Positions 19,306 through 30,460 of a stretch of 64,000 nucleotides of DNA are shown here, one piece after another. Each line of letters starts with the position of its first letter. Position 1 is the stretch's first letter. The notes under the pieces were generated by a model. The model was not told the origin of the DNA. It worked only from the letters and a program-made list of their open reading frames with translations, and ran no database searches. The position numbers and the translations under genes were made by a program. The stretch is from Shewanella frigidimarina (GTDB lineage: Bacteria; Pseudomonadota; Gammaproteobacteria; Enterobacterales; Shewanellaceae): contig NZ_RKKE01000003.1 in NCBI RefSeq assembly GCF_003797125.1, forward strand, positions 620,001 through 684,000. Reading direction: 5' to 3'.

Positions 19306-19736
19306 TAGAGATGTTGATTTAAATTTTGTGCCATCCGCTTTGCTAAACGCGAAAAATCTGCAATTTCTTGGTCTGTTAACCCACTTTTCATTAACTCATT
19401 CACACGTGACTCTGCGGTAGATAATTTGGTAACAATCTTAATTCCCGCAGGGCTTAAGCCTAAAAAGTAACTGCGTTTGTCGCTGGGATTATCTGATTTC
19501 TCAGCATACTTAAGGTTAATTAATTCTTTAATTAACCGTGCAAGTTGCGCCTTATCAATCAATGTTTTTTGCACTATATCATTCGCTGTTACTTGTTTAT
19601 CTTGGTTAGCAATTATTTTTAACACCCGTAAATGTAATGGCGTTAACCCAAATTCAGCGCTATCAATAGCATGACGCAATGAACGCTTTACACTGTGTAA
19701 TAAATTAAACAACGGCTCTTTTATATTTTCAGACAT
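19305..19736 (-). CDS. MarR family transcriptional regulator
   Basis: A 143-aa winged-helix regulator. The DNA-binding part runs from about residue 30 to 100 (LTPLHLRVLKII, VTANDIVQKTLIDKAQLARLIKELI, then the wing DNPSDKRSYFLGLSPAG), flanked by dimerisation helices. The family typically represses its own gene and a neighbour until a small ligand binds. Here the neighbour is a divergent siderophore-interacting flavoprotein, and the shared intergenic region carries a TTGAC-based dyad. No conserved cysteine or ligand site can be assigned. Confidence 0.88.
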   Translation of the reverse strand: MSENIKEPLFNLLHSVKRSLRHAIDSAEFGLTPLHLRVLKIIANQDKQVTANDIVQKTLIDKAQLARLIKELINLKYAEKSDNPSDKRSYFLGLSPAGIKIVTKLSTAESRVNELMKSGLTDQEIADFSRLAKRMAQNLNQHL

Positions 19737-19800
19737 AAGACATCCTCAAAATCATTTTAATACCCCAGCAGCATCAAATTCAATGACAACAACCACTAAC

Positions 19801-20728
<928 letters not shown>

Positions 20729-20928
20729 TGTCTTTTTGTTTAGTTAAGCAAAGAACTGATTAAGTGATGGGTCGTAAAAATCACACGTTTCGACTATTTG
20801 TCATTTTAGCTTGTCATATGTGTGGCTAAAAAAGGCGCTGTTTCTTATTTCTGGTTACGTCAATAGCATGTCCATTACCAATGAATGCAACACAATTAGC
20901 TGGTCAAAGGACTTTTTGACGCGGTAGA

Positions 20929-21189
20929 TTACAAGCGGAGGCTCGTTAGACTGCGATAAGCCCACACCACTAAATGCAGTGTAAGTAATCCACTGAAACT
21001 AACCGCAAAGAAAATTAATGCAATGGATTCAACTGTCTTAGGCGTGTCCGCATAGCAATACCACCAAAGTGGCCATGCAATTATGCTCAGTAGGGTTAAT
21101 TGCCACATGCAACGTTTACAACGGCCAATTTTTTGTATAAAAACAGAGTCGGAACATTGGTTACAGGACATAACAGCTTTCTTTATCAT
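20929..21189 (-). CDS. DUF3624 small membrane protein
   Basis: An 86-aa protein. Near its start it has two CxxC pairs (MSCNQCSDS and GRCKRCMWQ), followed by two hydrophobic helices (LLSIIAWPLWWYCY and LIFFAVSFSGLLTLHLVVW). This matches the DUF3624 family of Vibrio and Shewanella, whose role is unknown. The cysteines could form a zinc ribbon at the membrane surface. It begins in an ATGA overlap with the end of the acetyltransferase gene, so it is probably translated with it; ATG 21171 is a second possible start. Confidence 0.75.
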   Translation of the reverse strand: MIKKAVMSCNQCSDSVFIQKIGRCKRCMWQLTLLSIIAWPLWWYCYADTPKTVESIALIFFAVSFSGLLTLHLVVWAYRSLTSLRL

Positions 21190-21767
21190 TTATGCTCAGG
21201 ATATTGATTATCAAACTCGCTCGCCAACATGGCATACAGATACTCATCACCCCATGCGCCTTTAAAAAACACATTGTTAATAAAATGGCCTTCACGACGA
21301 AACTGCAACTTTTCTAAAAGTGCTGCACTGGCTAGATTGAGGCAATCTGTTTGAGCAATAACTCGATGACGAGATAATTCTACAAACAAATATTGCAATA
21401 AACGCGTTAGCGCTTGTGCCGCTATTCCCTGCCCTTGAAATGCAGGAGCGATCGTAAAACCGACTTCAACTTGGCTGTTATCAATAAAATGTAGCGCCAG
21501 ATCGCCCATTAACAACTCATGCTGATCACTAATGGCTAATTGATACCATTGCCCTGCTTTAGCAAAATCTTGGTAATGGGTCGAATTGAATAAGCTTAGC
21601 GCATCTTGATAGTGATAATCGGTCCAACTCTGATATCGCGCAACACTAGGATCAGCTCTATAGGCGGTAAATGCCGTTAAATCATTAAGACTAAATGGCC
21701 TGATGATTAAACTACCCGAGGTTAACGTAGGACACTTTAGTGAATCCAAACTAGCATTACTGGCCAT
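21186..21767 (-). CDS. GNAT family N-acetyltransferase (RimJ/RimL-like)
   Basis: A 193-aa acetyl-CoA-dependent acetyltransferase. The fold is recognisable from LIIRPFSLNDLTAFTAYR at the N-terminus, the beta-4 strand VEVGFTIAPAFQGQGIAAQAL with the acetyl-CoA loop (QGQGIA), and the late DCLNLASAALLEKLQFRREGHF. That pattern is closest to RimJ/RimL-type enzymes that acetylate protein N-termini or small amines, but the acceptor cannot be inferred. It lies 24 bases after lolE on the same strand and may be co-transcribed with the lol genes. Confidence 0.85.
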   Translation of the reverse strand: MASNASLDSLKCPTLTSGSLIIRPFSLNDLTAFTAYRADPSVARYQSWTDYHYQDALSLFNSTHYQDFAKAGQWYQLAISDQHELLMGDLALHFIDNSQVEVGFTIAPAFQGQGIAAQALTRLLQYLFVELSRHRVIAQTDCLNLASAALLEKLQFRREGHFINNVFFKGAWGDEYLYAMLASEFDNQYPEHK

Positions 21768-21791
21768 ATCAACCTCGTTTTTTTATAGCGT

Positions 21792-23033
21792 TTATCTGCC
21801 CGCTAATGCAGTGGCTGGCGCAATTTTAGTCGCTTTCCACGCAGGGTAAATGGTTGCAATAAGGCTCATGAATAGGCCCATTAACAATACAACTAATACA
21901 TCTTGATAATGTAATTCAGAAGGAAGGAAATCAATAAAATAAATATCCGATGCTAATAGTTGAATACCTAATATCTGCTCAAGACTGCTGGCAATAGCAC
22001 TTAAATTATATGCTAGAGTGACCCCTAATATGCCACCAATAGTGCACCCCATCAGTCCATTTAAAGCACCTTGCAGAATAAATATCGCCATAATGGCACC
22101 ACGATGAAGCCCCATTGTCATCAGAATCGCAATTTCAGAGGCTTTATCGCGCACTGCCATAACAAGTGTCGACACAATATTAAAACACGCCACAGCAATA
22201 ACCAGCGCTAATACCAAATACATCACTAAACGAACGAGTTGAATATCTTGGTATAAATGCCCTTGTGTGCGAGTCCAATCATTAATGTATAAATACTGCT
22301 CTTGGGCAAATCCTAAATCACGAGTGATACTTGCTGCATTAAACACATTATTGACTTGAATTCGTACCCCAGAAACGGCAGAACCCAGCTCGAGCAAATC
22401 GGCTAAATAATCAAGCGACACATAAGCTTGAGTCGATTCAATTTCGCCACCCAACTCGAACACGCCAGACACCACAAAGCGATGGCTTTTGGCCGACGTT
22501 AACTGACTGTTATTAGCATCTGGGGTATACATCGCCAAGGTGTCACCCACCTTCAAGCCCAACTTAGTTAATAAACTGCGGCCAAGCACGATATGATTTT
22601 CATCACTGCTTAATGACTGCCATGCATCGACAGACATATAATCAGCAATGCTGGACACGTCAGATTCATGTTTAATATCAATACCGTTGACGATTAACCC
22701 TTGAAACCCGCCTGGCTTTTGCACTAACCCTTGCAAGCGCACAAAAGGAGCAACGCCAGTAATCTGCGGCATATTTGAAGCACTTTTGGCAATATCCTGC
22801 CAATCGGCAATGGGTTGGTTAACCCCAACGAGTTCGCCGTGAGACACCACGCCTAATAACCGGTCTTGTAATTCTTTTTCAAAACCATTCATGGCAGATA
22901 ACACCACAATTAGCACACCCACACCTAAGGCAATACCCGCAGTTGATGCAAATGAGATAAAACCGATAAAGCCATTAGACTGTCTGGCACGGAAAAAACG
23001 CCAGCCAATTGTTAACGGTAACCACTTACTCAT
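21792..23033 (-). CDS. lolE: Lipoprotein-releasing ABC transporter permease LolE
   Basis: A 413-aa subunit of the LolCDE complex, which takes outer-membrane lipoproteins from the inner membrane and hands them to LolA. It has an N-terminal TM helix (GFIGFISFASTAGIALGVGVLIVVLSAMNGFE region), a large periplasmic domain (about 50-260), and three C-terminal TM helices of the FtsX type ending in IYPAWKATKIAPATALAGR. It overlaps lolD by 4 bases. Being last after lolC-lolD, it takes the LolE position of the enteric operon; LolC and LolE are similar, so the naming rests on order. Confidence 0.9.
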   Translation of the reverse strand: MSKWLPLTIGWRFFRARQSNGFIGFISFASTAGIALGVGVLIVVLSAMNGFEKELQDRLLGVVSHGELVGVNQPIADWQDIAKSASNMPQITGVAPFVRLQGLVQKPGGFQGLIVNGIDIKHESDVSSIADYMSVDAWQSLSSDENHIVLGRSLLTKLGLKVGDTLAMYTPDANNSQLTSAKSHRFVVSGVFELGGEIESTQAYVSLDYLADLLELGSAVSGVRIQVNNVFNAASITRDLGFAQEQYLYINDWTRTQGHLYQDIQLVRLVMYLVLALVIAVACFNIVSTLVMAVRDKASEIAILMTMGLHRGAIMAIFILQGALNGLMGCTIGGILGVTLAYNLSAIASSLEQILGIQLLASDIYFIDFLPSELHYQDVLVVLLMGLFMSLIATIYPAWKATKIAPATALAGR

Positions 23034-23749
23034 TCGGCTAGCCCTGTTGGAGATGTTGCAGCAACAACTTGCAAAATGCCATCTTTCATTGTCAATTGAC
23101 GATCCATCTTGGCTGCTAATTTATGATCATGAGTAACCACCACGAACGCCGTACCAAATTGCTGCGCTAACTCGCGGATCATCGCATAAACATTATCACC
23201 ACTGCTGGCATCCAAATTACCTGTAGGTTCATCGGCTAATACTAACTTCGGTTTGTTGATAAGTGCTCTGGCAATCGCCACACGTTGACGCTCACCACCC
23301 GACAATTGCGCCGGAATATGCTGCAAACGATGACCTAACCCCACACGTTCAAGTAAATTTTTTGCGTCTACCAAGGCTTGCGTTTTATCTCTGCCTTGAA
23401 TAAATGCTGGCATCGCCACGTTTTCAATCGCGGTAAACTCTGGCAATAAATGATGAAATTGATAGATAAAGCCCAAATCCTGATTACGTATTTGTGCCTG
23501 ACGCGCACTAGACAATTGGTATAAATCTTCGCCGTCTAATAACACGGTTCCAGACGTTGGTGTGTCTAAGGTACCCATGATATGTAAAAGCGTACTTTTA
23601 CCCGATCCAGAACTGCCTACAATGGCTAGCTGCTCACCCTTATACACGGTTAAATCAACACCCGATAATACCTGAGTGGTCACTTCACCGTCATGATAAT
23701 GCTTACTGACGTGTTGAACTTGTAATAACGCTTGTTGTGTCTGGCTCAT
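23030..23749 (-). CDS. lolD: Lipoprotein-releasing ABC transporter ATPase LolD
   Basis: A 239-aa ATPase driving lipoprotein release. It has Walker A GSSGSGKST, Q-loop FIYQFHHLLPEFTAIENVAMP (the HHLLPEFTA segment is characteristic of LolD), signature LSGGERQRVAIARAL and Walker B LVLADEPTGNLD, then VVVTHDHKLA. The start overlaps the stop of lolC by one base and the end overlaps lolE, so the three are one translationally coupled unit. Confidence 0.95.
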   Translation of the reverse strand: MSQTQQALLQVQHVSKHYHDGEVTTQVLSGVDLTVYKGEQLAIVGSSGSGKSTLLHIMGTLDTPTSGTVLLDGEDLYQLSSARQAQIRNQDLGFIYQFHHLLPEFTAIENVAMPAFIQGRDKTQALVDAKNLLERVGLGHRLQHIPAQLSGGERQRVAIARALINKPKLVLADEPTGNLDASSGDNVYAMIRELAQQFGTAFVVVTHDHKLAAKMDRQLTMKDGILQVVAATSPTGLAE

Positions 23750-24993
23750 TATTCGTATCTCAAAGCGGTAGCAGGTTGAACCCTTGCGGCGGACAACGCA
23801 GGATAAAGAGTGGCAATTAAAGTAATCAATAAAGTGCCTAAGATGATGAAACTCAATTGCGCTAATGACAATTCCACAGGTAGCGTCTGACCGACACCTA
23901 AAATAGAAATACCAACAGTGGTTAATATTTCATTCAAGTTAAGCGTTAACACAATGCCCGCAATCGCGCCAAGCATTAACCCTAACATCGCATTAAGCGA
24001 GCCTTGCACAATAAAAATATTCATCACTGAAGTAGTCGTTAACCCTTGGGTTTTTAGCACCGCAACATCGGTTGTTTTATCCACCACCATCATCACCAAT
24101 GCTGACACAATATTAAATGCCGCTACGGCGACAATTAAACTGAGCATGAGTGACATCATATTTTTTTCCATTTTTACGGCGGCAAATAAATGACCAAAAT
24201 CTTGGCGCCAATCACGAGTTTTGATGTCGATATTTTGCTTCGCAAATCCAGCAACCAGTTTGGGTGCTAACGCTGGCGCGGAAAATGGATCGTTCAAATA
24301 GACCCGTAATTCATTAATGGTATTACTGTCTTGGCGCATCAATTTACGCGCATCTTTATAATGTACATAGGCAACACTTGAATCGACTTGCGAGCCCATT
24401 TCAAATACACCTGCAACAGTAAATTTACGCTGACTCGGCACCGGGCCCATTGGTGAATACACCACCCCATCACCGCTTAACACTCTAACCTTATCGCCCG
24501 CTTTAACGTCTAATTTGCGGGCTAGATCGGTGCCGAGCACAATTGAATACTTGCCAGCTTGTAACGTTGAAAAAGCATCTGAATAAGTATGAGCCGCAAT
24601 GCTCGACAATGATTGCTCAAGCTCTGGATAAACCCCATACATTTGTATCGCTTGAATGTTACTGCTCGATTGGATCATAGCTTGCGTAGTCGCACTAGGC
24701 ACAATGCCACGAATATTTTGTAATAAATATTTATCCGCCAACAGGCTTTGGCTACTTTGTTGCCAATCCCTAAATCCCATATCACTGATAAGGGTCATCT
24801 GCGGCACCGCCCCTAAAATGCGATTTTTTAGCTGGCCTTCGAGTCCATTCATCACAGAACTGACCACAATTAATGCTGCAACACCTAAGAAAATACCCGA
24901 TACCGCAAAGAAGGTAATAAAAGAGGCAAAAGCATTCGCTTTTCGGGCTCGCCAGTAACGGTAGCCGATAAAAAATGAAAATCCTAAATTCAT
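23749..24993 (-). CDS. lolC: Lipoprotein-releasing ABC transporter permease LolC
   Basis: A 414-aa permease of the LolCDE complex and first gene of the operon. The layout is that of LolE: N-terminal SFFIGYRYWRARKANAFASFITFFAVSGIFLGVAALIVV with the first TM, a periplasmic core, and a C-terminal FtsX-type TM bundle ending in LYPALSAARVQPATALRYE. It contains the MacB-like core typical of the family and the Hook-bearing region expected of LolC. It is divergent from a PilZ-like gene. Confidence 0.9.
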   Translation of the reverse strand: MNLGFSFFIGYRYWRARKANAFASFITFFAVSGIFLGVAALIVVSSVMNGLEGQLKNRILGAVPQMTLISDMGFRDWQQSSQSLLADKYLLQNIRGIVPSATTQAMIQSSSNIQAIQMYGVYPELEQSLSSIAAHTYSDAFSTLQAGKYSIVLGTDLARKLDVKAGDKVRVLSGDGVVYSPMGPVPSQRKFTVAGVFEMGSQVDSSVAYVHYKDARKLMRQDSNTINELRVYLNDPFSAPALAPKLVAGFAKQNIDIKTRDWRQDFGHLFAAVKMEKNMMSLMLSLIVAVAAFNIVSALVMMVVDKTTDVAVLKTQGLTTTSVMNIFIVQGSLNAMLGLMLGAIAGIVLTLNLNEILTTVGISILGVGQTLPVELSLAQLSFIILGTLLITLIATLYPALSAARVQPATALRYE

Positions 24994-25150
24994 AAAAAAA
25001 TACTAATCCTGTGCGCCTATTGGGGCGTATAAGTCAGACAATCAGGCAAAATGTGAATATGAAAACAACAAGCCAGCGTGTATGACTTGCTAAATCATTA
25101 AGTTGGGCACGATAATAGGGCTATTAGTGTGATAAATAAAGAGGCAAACC

Positions 25151-25750
25151 TTGATACCTGACAGCAATTCTTATTTTAGTGTGCCTCACCACTTTAATGT
25201 GTACTTAACTTCGTGGGATGCAAACCAAGCTTTACCCACAGATGATGAACTCCGCGACATGCAATCTGTTGGGTTAAAACTACTGACCGAAGTGAAAAGT
25301 CTTGAAGCAAATTGTTTACTGCAACTGCGCAATTTAGACAATGATGCAAAAGCTGTGGTCGACTTTTTAAAGCTACAATCGCGTAAAGTCGATTTAGTAT
25401 TGCAACACGTATTAGAAAAAGAAGTTCAAGATGGTGAGTTATTTAAAGGTGATCAATTTGGTGGCAGTGGAATTAGTATCATTTCTTCACGTCCATTGGT
25501 TGTAAATGAACACGTTAAGACCCACATCTATTTGCATACAGAATTAGTGGCATTGTTGTGTCTGTGCCAAATACAAAGCTGCATCCCAGTATCAACAGAT
25601 GACGCCACCGAAACCGCATATTGGCGCTGTGAGCTTGAATTTAGCCAAATACTTGAAGATGATATTGAGCAATTAGTCAAAGCAAGCTTGAATGTACAAC
25701 AAAAAATGCTCAAAAAACGTAAACAGAATATCGATAAACAGCGTAGCTGA
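25151..25750 (+). CDS. PilZ-like domain protein (tentative)
   Basis: A 199-aa cytoplasmic protein starting at a TTG codon with GAGG eight bases upstream. The N-terminal half is helical (residues 30-90, with MQSVGLKLLTEVKSLE). The C-terminal half includes DQFGGSGISIISSRPLVVNEHVK, which resembles the small-residue loop and barrel of PilZ domains, but the usual RxxxR arginines are not obvious, so c-di-GMP binding is doubtful. The last 30 residues are a charged coil (QQKMLKKRKQNIDKQR). It lies between lolC (divergent) and mfd, 54 bases ahead of mfd. Confidence 0.5.
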   Translation: MIPDSNSYFSVPHHFNVYLTSWDANQALPTDDELRDMQSVGLKLLTEVKSLEANCLLQLRNLDNDAKAVVDFLKLQSRKVDLVLQHVLEKEVQDGELFKGDQFGGSGISIISSRPLVVNEHVKTHIYLHTELVALLCLCQIQSCIPVSTDDATETAYWRCELEFSQILEDDIEQLVKASLNVQQKMLKKRKQNIDKQRS

Positions 25751-25804
25751 AGCCTCGCCTCATTCAATACGACTTGATCGCAAACGGAACTGACAAAGAT
25801 TTCA

Positions 25805-28800
25805 ATGAACCTATTTAGTGTACTCACGCCGCCGAGTGTAAAAAAAGGCCAACAAACGCAAACTTTGGCAACATTGGGTGGCGTGTCGCAAGCCATCACC
25901 CTCGCCAATTTAATCAATAACCATGCTGGCACCAGTATTATTGTCACTCACGATACGCCTAGTGCGTTATCGCTTGAGGTCGAACTGAGTTATTTATTAA
26001 ACCATATCAATGTGAATGTGTGTTTGTTCCCCGATCGTGAAACCTTGCCTTACGATAGCTTTTCGCCGCACCAAGACTTGATATCGCAGCGACTTGAAAC
26101 CTTAGCCAATATTGGTCAAAGCCAGCACAATGTGGTCATAGTACCAGTAAATACCTTAATGGTTCGCCTACCACCTAAATCGTTTATGACCGCCAATGTT
26201 ATGGTGCTTAATAAAGGCGACACATACAGTTTACAGCAAGCCAGGCAACACCTTACTGATACCGGTTACCATATCGTCGATCAAGTATATGAACATGGTG
26301 AGTTTGCTATTCGTGGCTCTATTATCGATATTTTCCCTACTGGCTCAAAACAACCATTACGCATAGAGTTGTTTGACGATGAAGTCGAATCGATACGCTT
26401 TTTTGATGTTGACACTCAGCGTTCAGGCATGGCTCGCGATGCGATTCGTATGCTGCCAGCCAAAGAATTCCCAACCGACAACCATGCTATTGAAGGTTTT
26501 AGACAACGTTATCGTCGTCGCTTTGAAGTAATTTCAAAAGAAGCCGAGTCAGTTTATCAACTCGTTAGCCGTAATTTAATGCCCGCAGGCATCGAAAACT
26601 ACTTACCGTTGTTTTTCGATGATACGGCAACATTGTTTGATTATTTACCGCAAAACAGTCAACTCATCACCTTAGGCAATATTGAAAAAGCCAGCTTAGC
26701 GCACTTACATGAAGTAAACGTTCGCTACGAAGACCGACGAGTTGATCCACTAAGGCCGTTATTGGCGCCAAAAGAACTTTACTTGCTTAATGATGAATTA
26801 TTCGCGGCATTTAAATCTTTTACTCGTACCCAATTATTACAGCAATATATTGCCACCGACACCAATAATGCCGGCGAGCCGCTAGCTGAAGTTGCACTAC
26901 CAACGCATACCCTCATCGCTAACGTTGAAACACTGCCTGACATCAATGCTAACCATAAACTCAAACAACCACTCATTGCGTTACAAGAGTATTGTCAGCA
27001 GCATCCAAAATTAGTGTTTAGTGCCGAATCGGAAGGCCGCCGCGAAGCCCTGTTAGACTTATTTGCCAAAATTGACATTAAACCCAAGCAGTTTGCTCAT
27101 CTTAACGACTATCTAGCAGCCAAAGACAATATCGGTTTAATCGTGTCACCTTTAGCGCGAGGTTGTGTGCTAACCGACACGGCAAAAGGTGCAGTGAGCA
27201 TCATTTGTGAAACCGAACTGTTTGGTCAGCGTATTTCGCAGCAACGTCGCCGCGAAAAGCAAAAGCAAGTTAGCACCGATGTTTTAGTTAAAAACCTAGC
27301 TGAACTTAAAGTCGGTCAACCTATTGTCCACTTAGAGCACGGTGTTGCGTTATACCAAGGATTAGAAACGCTCGATACTGGCGGTTTGGTTGCAGAATAC
27401 TTAAAACTGGAATATTCAGGTGGTGACAAGTTGTATGTGCCAGTGTCGTCACTGCATCTTATCAGTCGCTACAATGCCAGCGGCGATGGTAATACTCACC
27501 TCAATAAGTTAGGTAACGAAACCTGGGCTAAGGCCAAGAAAAAAGCCATCGAACGTATTCGTGATGTGGCCGCTGAATTGTTGGATGTCTATGCCCGTCG
27601 TCAAGCTCGCCCTGGCGATGCGATGAGTATTGATGAAGAAGAATACGCCCAATTCAGTCAAGGTTTCCCCTTTGAAGAAACCGTCGACCAAGAAAGTGCC
27701 ATTCACGCAGTACTTGAAGACATGCAAGCACCACGCGCAATGGATCGTTTAGTCTGTGGTGACGTGGGTTTTGGCAAAACAGAAGTGGCTATGCGAGCAG
27801 CATTTGTTGCTGTGAATGCCGGTAAACAAGTGGTGGTGTTAGTACCGACTACCCTACTTGCCCAGCAACACTACGAAAACTTTAAAGACCGTTTTGCTGA
27901 TTGGCCTATCGTTATTGAAGTGATGTCACGCTTTAGAACCGCTAAAGAGCAAAGCAGTGTTGTCGAACAACTGTCTGAAGGTAAAGTCGATATCGTTATC
28001 GGTACCCATAAGTTACTGTCTTCAGAAGCTAACTTCGATAACCTCGGGTTATTAGTCATCGACGAAGAACACCGCTTTGGTGTGCGTCAAAAAGAAAAAA
28101 TTAAAGCATTACGTGCCAATGTCGACATTTTAACCCTCACCGCCACACCGATTCCGCGGACATTGAACATGGCTATGTCAGGTATGCGAGATTTATCGAT
28201 TATCGCTACCCCTCCAGCTAAACGTTTGGCAGTAAAAACCTTTGTGCGTGAATATGACAAAGCCACGGCACGAGAAGCCATCTTGCGTGAAATTTTGCGT
28301 GGTGGCCAAGTGTATTATCTGCATAATAATGTTGAGACCATTGAAAAAACGGCGCAAAACATTCGCGATTTACTGCCAGAAGCCCGCGTCATAACCGCCC
28401 ATGGGCAAATGCGTGAACGCGATCTTGAAAAAGTCATGTCAGACTTTTATCACCAACGTTTTAACGTGTTGGTATGTACTACCATTATCGAAACCGGTAT
28501 CGATGTGCCTAGTGCCAATACCATCATTATCGACCGAGCCGATATGTTTGGTTTAGCACAATTGCACCAGCTTCGCGGCCGTGTTGGCCGATCGCATCAT
28601 CAAGCCTATGCTTATATGATGACGCCACATCCTAAACGCATGACCCCAGATGCCCGTAAGCGTCTTGCAGCCATTGAAGCCCTAGAAGATCTTGGCGCAG
28701 GTTTTTTACTCGCCACTCAGGATTTAGAAATTCGCGGTGCGGGTGAATTGCTGGGCGACGAACAAAGCGGCCATATCTCAAAAATTGGTTTTAGCTTATA

Positions 28801-29341
28801 CATGGAAATGCTGGAATCTGCCGTAAAAGCCCTCAAAGAAGGAAAAGAGCCTTCTTTAGCCTATATGATGAGTGCCAAAGCAGAAATTGATTTACGCATT
28901 CCGGCATTATTACCAGAAGATTACGTCAGTGATGTTAATATGCGCTTATCATTGTATAAACGAATCGCTAACTGCGAAACCGACACCATGCTCGATGAAC
29001 TTAAAGTCGAATTTATTGACCGATTTGGTATGTTACCTGTGCCAACCCGTAATTTGATGGCGATTACTCTGTATAAACATCAAGCAACCGCGTTAGGTAT
29101 TCATAAAATTGAAATGCATGCCAAGGGTGGCAGTGTCGAATTTGGTCAAGAAAATCACGTCGATCCGATGTTTATTATTGGTTTGTTGCAAAACCAACCA
29201 CAAATCTATCGAATGGACGGGCCAAATAAGTTAAAGTTCAACATTCCTGCTGAGACAAGCAAAGATCGTCTTGAGTTAATCAACACCCTGCTTGGACAGT
29301 TCGCTAAACATCAAATTTTGGAGACAAATAGTGCTTCGTAA
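25805..29341 (+). CDS. mfd: Transcription-repair coupling factor
   Basis: Mfd pushes stalled RNA polymerase off damaged DNA and recruits UvrA. The 1178-aa protein has the full set: UvrB-like N-terminus (residues 1-~340), the RNA-polymerase interaction region with the VHLEHGVALYQGL segment, SF2 helicase motifs GDVGFGKTEVAMRAA (Walker A), DEEHRFGVRQKEK, TATPIPRTLNMAMSG, QLRGRVGRS and the translocation motif RGAGELLGDEQSGH, then the C-terminal inhibitory domain. Size is near the E. coli protein (1148). The last 11 bases overlap the start of csiV, so the two genes are coupled. Confidence 0.97.
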   Translation: MNLFSVLTPPSVKKGQQTQTLATLGGVSQAITLANLINNHAGTSIIVTHDTPSALSLEVELSYLLNHINVNVCLFPDRETLPYDSFSPHQDLISQRLETLANIGQSQHNVVIVPVNTLMVRLPPKSFMTANVMVLNKGDTYSLQQARQHLTDTGYHIVDQVYEHGEFAIRGSIIDIFPTGSKQPLRIELFDDEVESIRFFDVDTQRSGMARDAIRMLPAKEFPTDNHAIEGFRQRYRRRFEVISKEAESVYQLVSRNLMPAGIENYLPLFFDDTATLFDYLPQNSQLITLGNIEKASLAHLHEVNVRYEDRRVDPLRPLLAPKELYLLNDELFAAFKSFTRTQLLQQYIATDTNNAGEPLAEVALPTHTLIANVETLPDINANHKLKQPLIALQEYCQQHPKLVFSAESEGRREALLDLFAKIDIKPKQFAHLNDYLAAKDNIGLIVSPLARGCVLTDTAKGAVSIICETELFGQRISQQRRREKQKQVSTDVLVKNLAELKVGQPIVHLEHGVALYQGLETLDTGGLVAEYLKLEYSGGDKLYVPVSSLHLISRYNASGDGNTHLNKLGNETWAKAKKKAIERIRDVAAELLDVYARRQARPGDAMSIDEEEYAQFSQGFPFEETVDQESAIHAVLEDMQAPRAMDRLVCGDVGFGKTEVAMRAAFVAVNAGKQVVVLVPTTLLAQQHYENFKDRFADWPIVIEVMSRFRTAKEQSSVVEQLSEGKVDIVIGTHKLLSSEANFDNLGLLVIDEEHRFGVRQKEKIKALRANVDILTLTATPIPRTLNMAMSGMRDLSIIATPPAKRLAVKTFVREYDKATAREAILREILRGGQVYYLHNNVETIEKTAQNIRDLLPEARVITAHGQMRERDLEKVMSDFYHQRFNVLVCTTIIETGIDVPSANTIIIDRADMFGLAQLHQLRGRVGRSHHQAYAYMMTPHPKRMTPDARKRLAAIEALEDLGAGFLLATQDLEIRGAGELLGDEQSGHISKIGFSLYMEMLESAVKALKEGKEPSLAYMMSAKAEIDLRIPALLPEDYVSDVNMRLSLYKRIANCETDTMLDELKVEFIDRFGMLPVPTRNLMAITLYKHQATALGIHKIEMHAKGGSVEFGQENHVDPMFIIGLLQNQPQIYRMDGPNKLKFNIPAETSKDRLELINTLLGQFAKHQILETNSAS

Positions 29342-30323
29342 ACTTGCGATTTCTATCGCCGCTATCACAGCGCTATCCCACAGCTTTTCAGCCCATGCAG
29401 AATCATGGTTTGAAGTTGAAGTGTTTGTATTTGAACGCCAACAACCGTCAGTTGAAAAATGGCTAAATGCTACACCGCCCAAACTCAGTAAAGACACGGT
29501 GGATATCATTACTCCAGTGATCAGTACCGACATAACCGGAGTAGCCGTTGGCTTAAATGGTTGTACTTCAACCGACTGGACCAATGGCTCAAGTAACTGT
29601 AATGACCCAAAAATCAGTAACAGTATCGCGGCTCATCCAAGCGAGGTTCCGTTTAATATCGGAGCCAACAAGCCGCAAACCGCTTATTTAGGTCAAGGTC
29701 CATTACTGCTGGCTCAAAGCCAGGGTAAGTTTAATGACTTAATGAGAACCATTAGCCGCGAACCTTATGTTAAAAGCCTAGTGCATTTAACCTGGCAACA
29801 AAATATGCAGTCGCGCAGACGCGCTAAGCCTGTGCGAATATTTGGCGGAAAGGATTTTTCAAAAAGTTTTGAATATCATGGTTTAGCTGTCAAAAAGCCA
29901 ACTCAAACAGAAGCCATGCCAAGCACAGAATTTGGTGCTTTAGGTAACTTTTATGAAGCGCCAAAAATAGGCCCTGTATGGGAGTTAGATGGCTCGATAA
30001 ACATTTATCTCAGCCATTACCTGTATATTGAAAATAATCTGGCTTTGCGTAAACCGACTCAAAAGATGCTTGAATCAAGTCCTTTAGAGTTTAATGAATA
30101 TGCGGCTCTAGACATTGAAGGTAAAAAGCAACTAGCACCTTATTTAGAAAGCATCCCCCTTATTCAGAATCGCCGTGTGCGAAGTGGTGAGATCCACTAC
30201 TTTGATCACCCGCAGCTGGGTGTCGTGATGCAAATTCGTAAAATGGCCCAACCTACTAATGTTAAACCAATTGATTTAACCGAGCGTGCTACCACTAGCC
30301 AACCAGCACCCTATACTGGTTAA
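29331..30323 (+). CDS. csiV: CsiV family peptidoglycan-binding protein
   Basis: A 330-aa periplasmic protein of the CsiV family. In Vibrio cholerae CsiV binds peptidoglycan and helps LpoA activate the PBP1A synthase, protecting cells from D-amino acids. Here the signal peptide runs to about residue 23 (AITALSHSFSAHA), before ESWFEVEVFVFERQ. GTG 29331 with GGAG upstream is the likely start; the frame is open to 29292 but those codons have no signal peptide function. It follows mfd with an 11-base overlap and ends at a terminator. Confidence 0.82.
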   Translation: MLRKLAISIAAITALSHSFSAHAESWFEVEVFVFERQQPSVEKWLNATPPKLSKDTVDIITPVISTDITGVAVGLNGCTSTDWTNGSSNCNDPKISNSIAAHPSEVPFNIGANKPQTAYLGQGPLLLAQSQGKFNDLMRTISREPYVKSLVHLTWQQNMQSRRRAKPVRIFGGKDFSKSFEYHGLAVKKPTQTEAMPSTEFGALGNFYEAPKIGPVWELDGSINIYLSHYLYIENNLALRKPTQKMLESSPLEFNEYAALDIEGKKQLAPYLESIPLIQNRRVRSGEIHYFDHPQLGVVMQIRKMAQPTNVKPIDLTERATTSQPAPYTG

Positions 30324-30343
30324 CAGCTCGATAGCTTAATACT

Positions 30344-30373
30344 AAAAAACTGGATCAATTGATCCGGTTTTTT
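30344..30373 (+). terminator. Rho-independent terminator of mfd-csiV
   Basis: A-rich lead, stem ACTGGATC/GATCCGGT with an AATT loop, then a T run (GGTTTTTTGC). It starts 21 bases after the csiV stop. Confidence 0.85.
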
Positions 30374-30460
30374 GCTTAATGGCATAGCTCATTTACTCGA
30401 TAACCTCAACTCTGGAGAATTAATACATCCCTTAACTCGAGCAGTGGTTATTTAAACAAT